Of a stretch of DNA of 64,000 nt, positions 63,020 through 64,000 are shown piece by piece (positions within the stretch are counted from its first letter, which is position 1; every line of letters begins with the position of its first letter). Position numbers and translations under genes: made by a program. Source of the DNA: Bacteroidales bacterium. GTDB taxonomy: Bacteria; Bacteroidota; Bacteroidia; Bacteroidales; P3. The notes below the pieces were generated by a model. That model had not been told where the DNA came from, made no database searches, and saw only the letters and a list, made by a program, of their open reading frames with translations. The DNA lies in contig JAFVBB010000004.1 in assembly GCA_017480225.1 (NCBI GenBank), forward strand, positions 186,001 to 250,000, read 5' to 3'.

Positions 63020-64000
63020 GAAGACTTCTTACCCTAATGGCAGCCCTGCTGCCGCTGCTGGCCTCGGCGCAGTTCAGCCAGCGCGAAAGCTGCACCTCGA
63101 TAATGGTGGGCAAATATGCTTCGACCGACGGCAGCGTCATCACCTCGCACACCTGCGACGGCCGCTACCGCACGTGGATGAGCGTCGAGCCCGCGCAGAA
63201 GGCCAGGAAAGGCCGCACCCACGAGGTGCGCAAGGGAACAATGCACACCACCCACCGCGACGACACCACCGGCGTGCGCACCGTGGGCTATATCGACCTG
63301 CCCGAGGCCACCTTTGCCTACCTCAACACCGCCTATCCCTGCCTCAACGAGTGCCAGCTGGCCATCGGCGAGACCACCTTCGGCGGCCCCGACACCCTGC
63401 GCAACCCCGAGGGGTGGTTCCTGATTGAGGAGCTTGAGCGATTGGCCTTGATGCGCTGCAGCACGGCACGCCAGGCCATCGACCTCATTGCTTCCCTCGT
63501 CGAGCGCTATGGCTACGGCGACGGTGGCGAGTGCATAACCATTGCCGACCGCCGCGAGGTGTGGCAGATGGAGATACTCGGCTGTGGCAAGGGCTGCATC
63601 GGCGGCATCTGGGCCGCGCAGCGTGTGCCCGACGACCACGTGGCCGTCAGCGCCAACATAGCCCGCATCGGCCAGTTGCGGAGGGGCGACGACAACTGGT
63701 TCCGCTGCTCCGACAACATTGAGCAGGTGGCTCTGCGCAATGGCCTGTGGGACGGCGAGGGCGACTTCGTCTTCTGGCGGGCCTTCAACGACGACTACGC
63801 GCAGGGCAAGAACTTCCGCGAGCGCGAGTGGTTCATCCTCAACAGCCTCGCCCCCTCGCTCCACCTCACCATGGACATGCCCGAGCTGCCCTTCAGCGTG
63901 AAGCCCGACGAGCATGTCGATGTGCGCGACGTGATGCGCCTGCTGCGCTCCACATACGAGGGCACCGAGCTCGACATGTGCCGGAACTTGAAGGTCGTGA
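63016..64000 (+). CDS. C69 family dipeptidase, partial at window end
   Basis: Incomplete: about 328 codons are present and the frame is open at base 64000. Signal peptide ending LLASAQ, then the mature N-terminal Cys region ESCTSIMVGKYASTDGSVIT with the Ntn-hydrolase nucleophile Cys at residue ~26, and further C69 (U34) features: GYIDLPEATFAYLNTAYPCLNE, LIEELERLALMRCSTARQAI. It is a predicted exported dipeptidase. It overlaps the rlmN stop by four bases. Confidence 0.88.
   Translation, partial: MRRLLTLMAALLPLLASAQFSQRESCTSIMVGKYASTDGSVITSHTCDGRYRTWMSVEPAQKARKGRTHEVRKGTMHTTHRDDTTGVRTVGYIDLPEATFAYLNTAYPCLNECQLAIGETTFGGPDTLRNPEGWFLIEELERLALMRCSTARQAIDLIASLVERYGYGDGGECITIADRREVWQMEILGCGKGCIGGIWAAQRVPDDHVAVSANIARIGQLRRGDDNWFRCSDNIEQVALRNGLWDGEGDFVFWRAFNDDYAQGKNFREREWFILNSLAPSLHLTMDMPELPFSVKPDEHVDVRDVMRLLRSTYEGTELDMCRNLKVV

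Noticed and set aside
1..64000. tRNA, rRNA, riboswitch or insertion sequence
   Set aside because: I found no sequence with a convincing tRNA T-loop arrangement, rRNA identity, known riboswitch pattern or transposase. Without a covariance search, small RNAs cannot be excluded.

Overview
The window is about 64 kb of a GC-rich genome of the order Bacteroidales (phylum Bacteroidota). The evidence for this is the promoter type (TTTG, about 19-20 bases, TAnnTTTG), the many Cys-anchored lipoproteins, two C10 proteases with type IX secretion (T9SS) C-terminal domains, a GldH lipoprotein, the holB-ricT-gldH-PBP1A-rlmN order, a DUF4175 protein and an OMP_b-brl-type TonB-linked receptor. The family cannot be fixed from sequence alone. 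I saw no rRNA, tRNA, CRISPR array, transposase or prophage.

Layout. 1-2409: edge of an interspersed repeat, a NagB/PIG-L fusion enzyme and its terminator. 2473-7790: the most unusual locus. A sigma-70-like protein is fused through one membrane segment and a Pro/Ala-rich linker to a lipocalin-like domain. It is followed by seven tandem lipoprotein genes of two paralogous families: A (Cys-rich, 3 copies) and B (lipocalin-like, 4 copies, same domain as the sigma protein's tail). Near-identical leaders and signal peptides precede divergent bodies. 7791-16500: SDR dehydrogenase, DUF4175 protein, RsbW-like kinase, ybeY, mnmG and dus. 16927-21378: lipoprotein, C10 protease, ECF sigma, probable anti-sigma and lipoprotein in one direction, ending at a hairpin terminator. 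21900-29400: purN, a glycosyltransferase, two OmpA-family proteins, pgi, a small membrane protein and fcl. 29399-33182: a single-chain restriction-modification enzyme interrupted by a run of ten G, a probable phase-variable switch. 33558-39748: porin, imelysin, di-heme oxidoreductase and CcsBA, a probable iron/heme unit. 39928-44774: Rieske-like lipoprotein, M28 peptidase, efp, a small membrane protein, an HsdR-N nuclease-like protein, birA, frr and pyrH. 45331-52922: second C10 protease, hisS, an unknown beta-rich protein, MBOAT and an SGNH-like partner. 52947-56057: lipoprotein and TonB-linked receptor. 56509-64000: holB, ricT, gldH, PBP1A, rlmN and the start of a C69 peptidase.

Scattered between the genes is a repeat family not explained by any gene. 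Five copies carry a 47-base leader joined to a ~103-base palindrome whose arms are built from 11-base units. Two further elements share a similar A-rich head but carry a different 11-base unit. The window's left edge cuts a sixth leader.

The best candidates for something new are: (1) the membrane-anchored sigma factor that shares its extracytoplasmic domain with a mosaic lipoprotein array beside it; (2) the head-plus-11-mer palindromic repeats; (3) the poly-G-switched restriction-modification enzyme.
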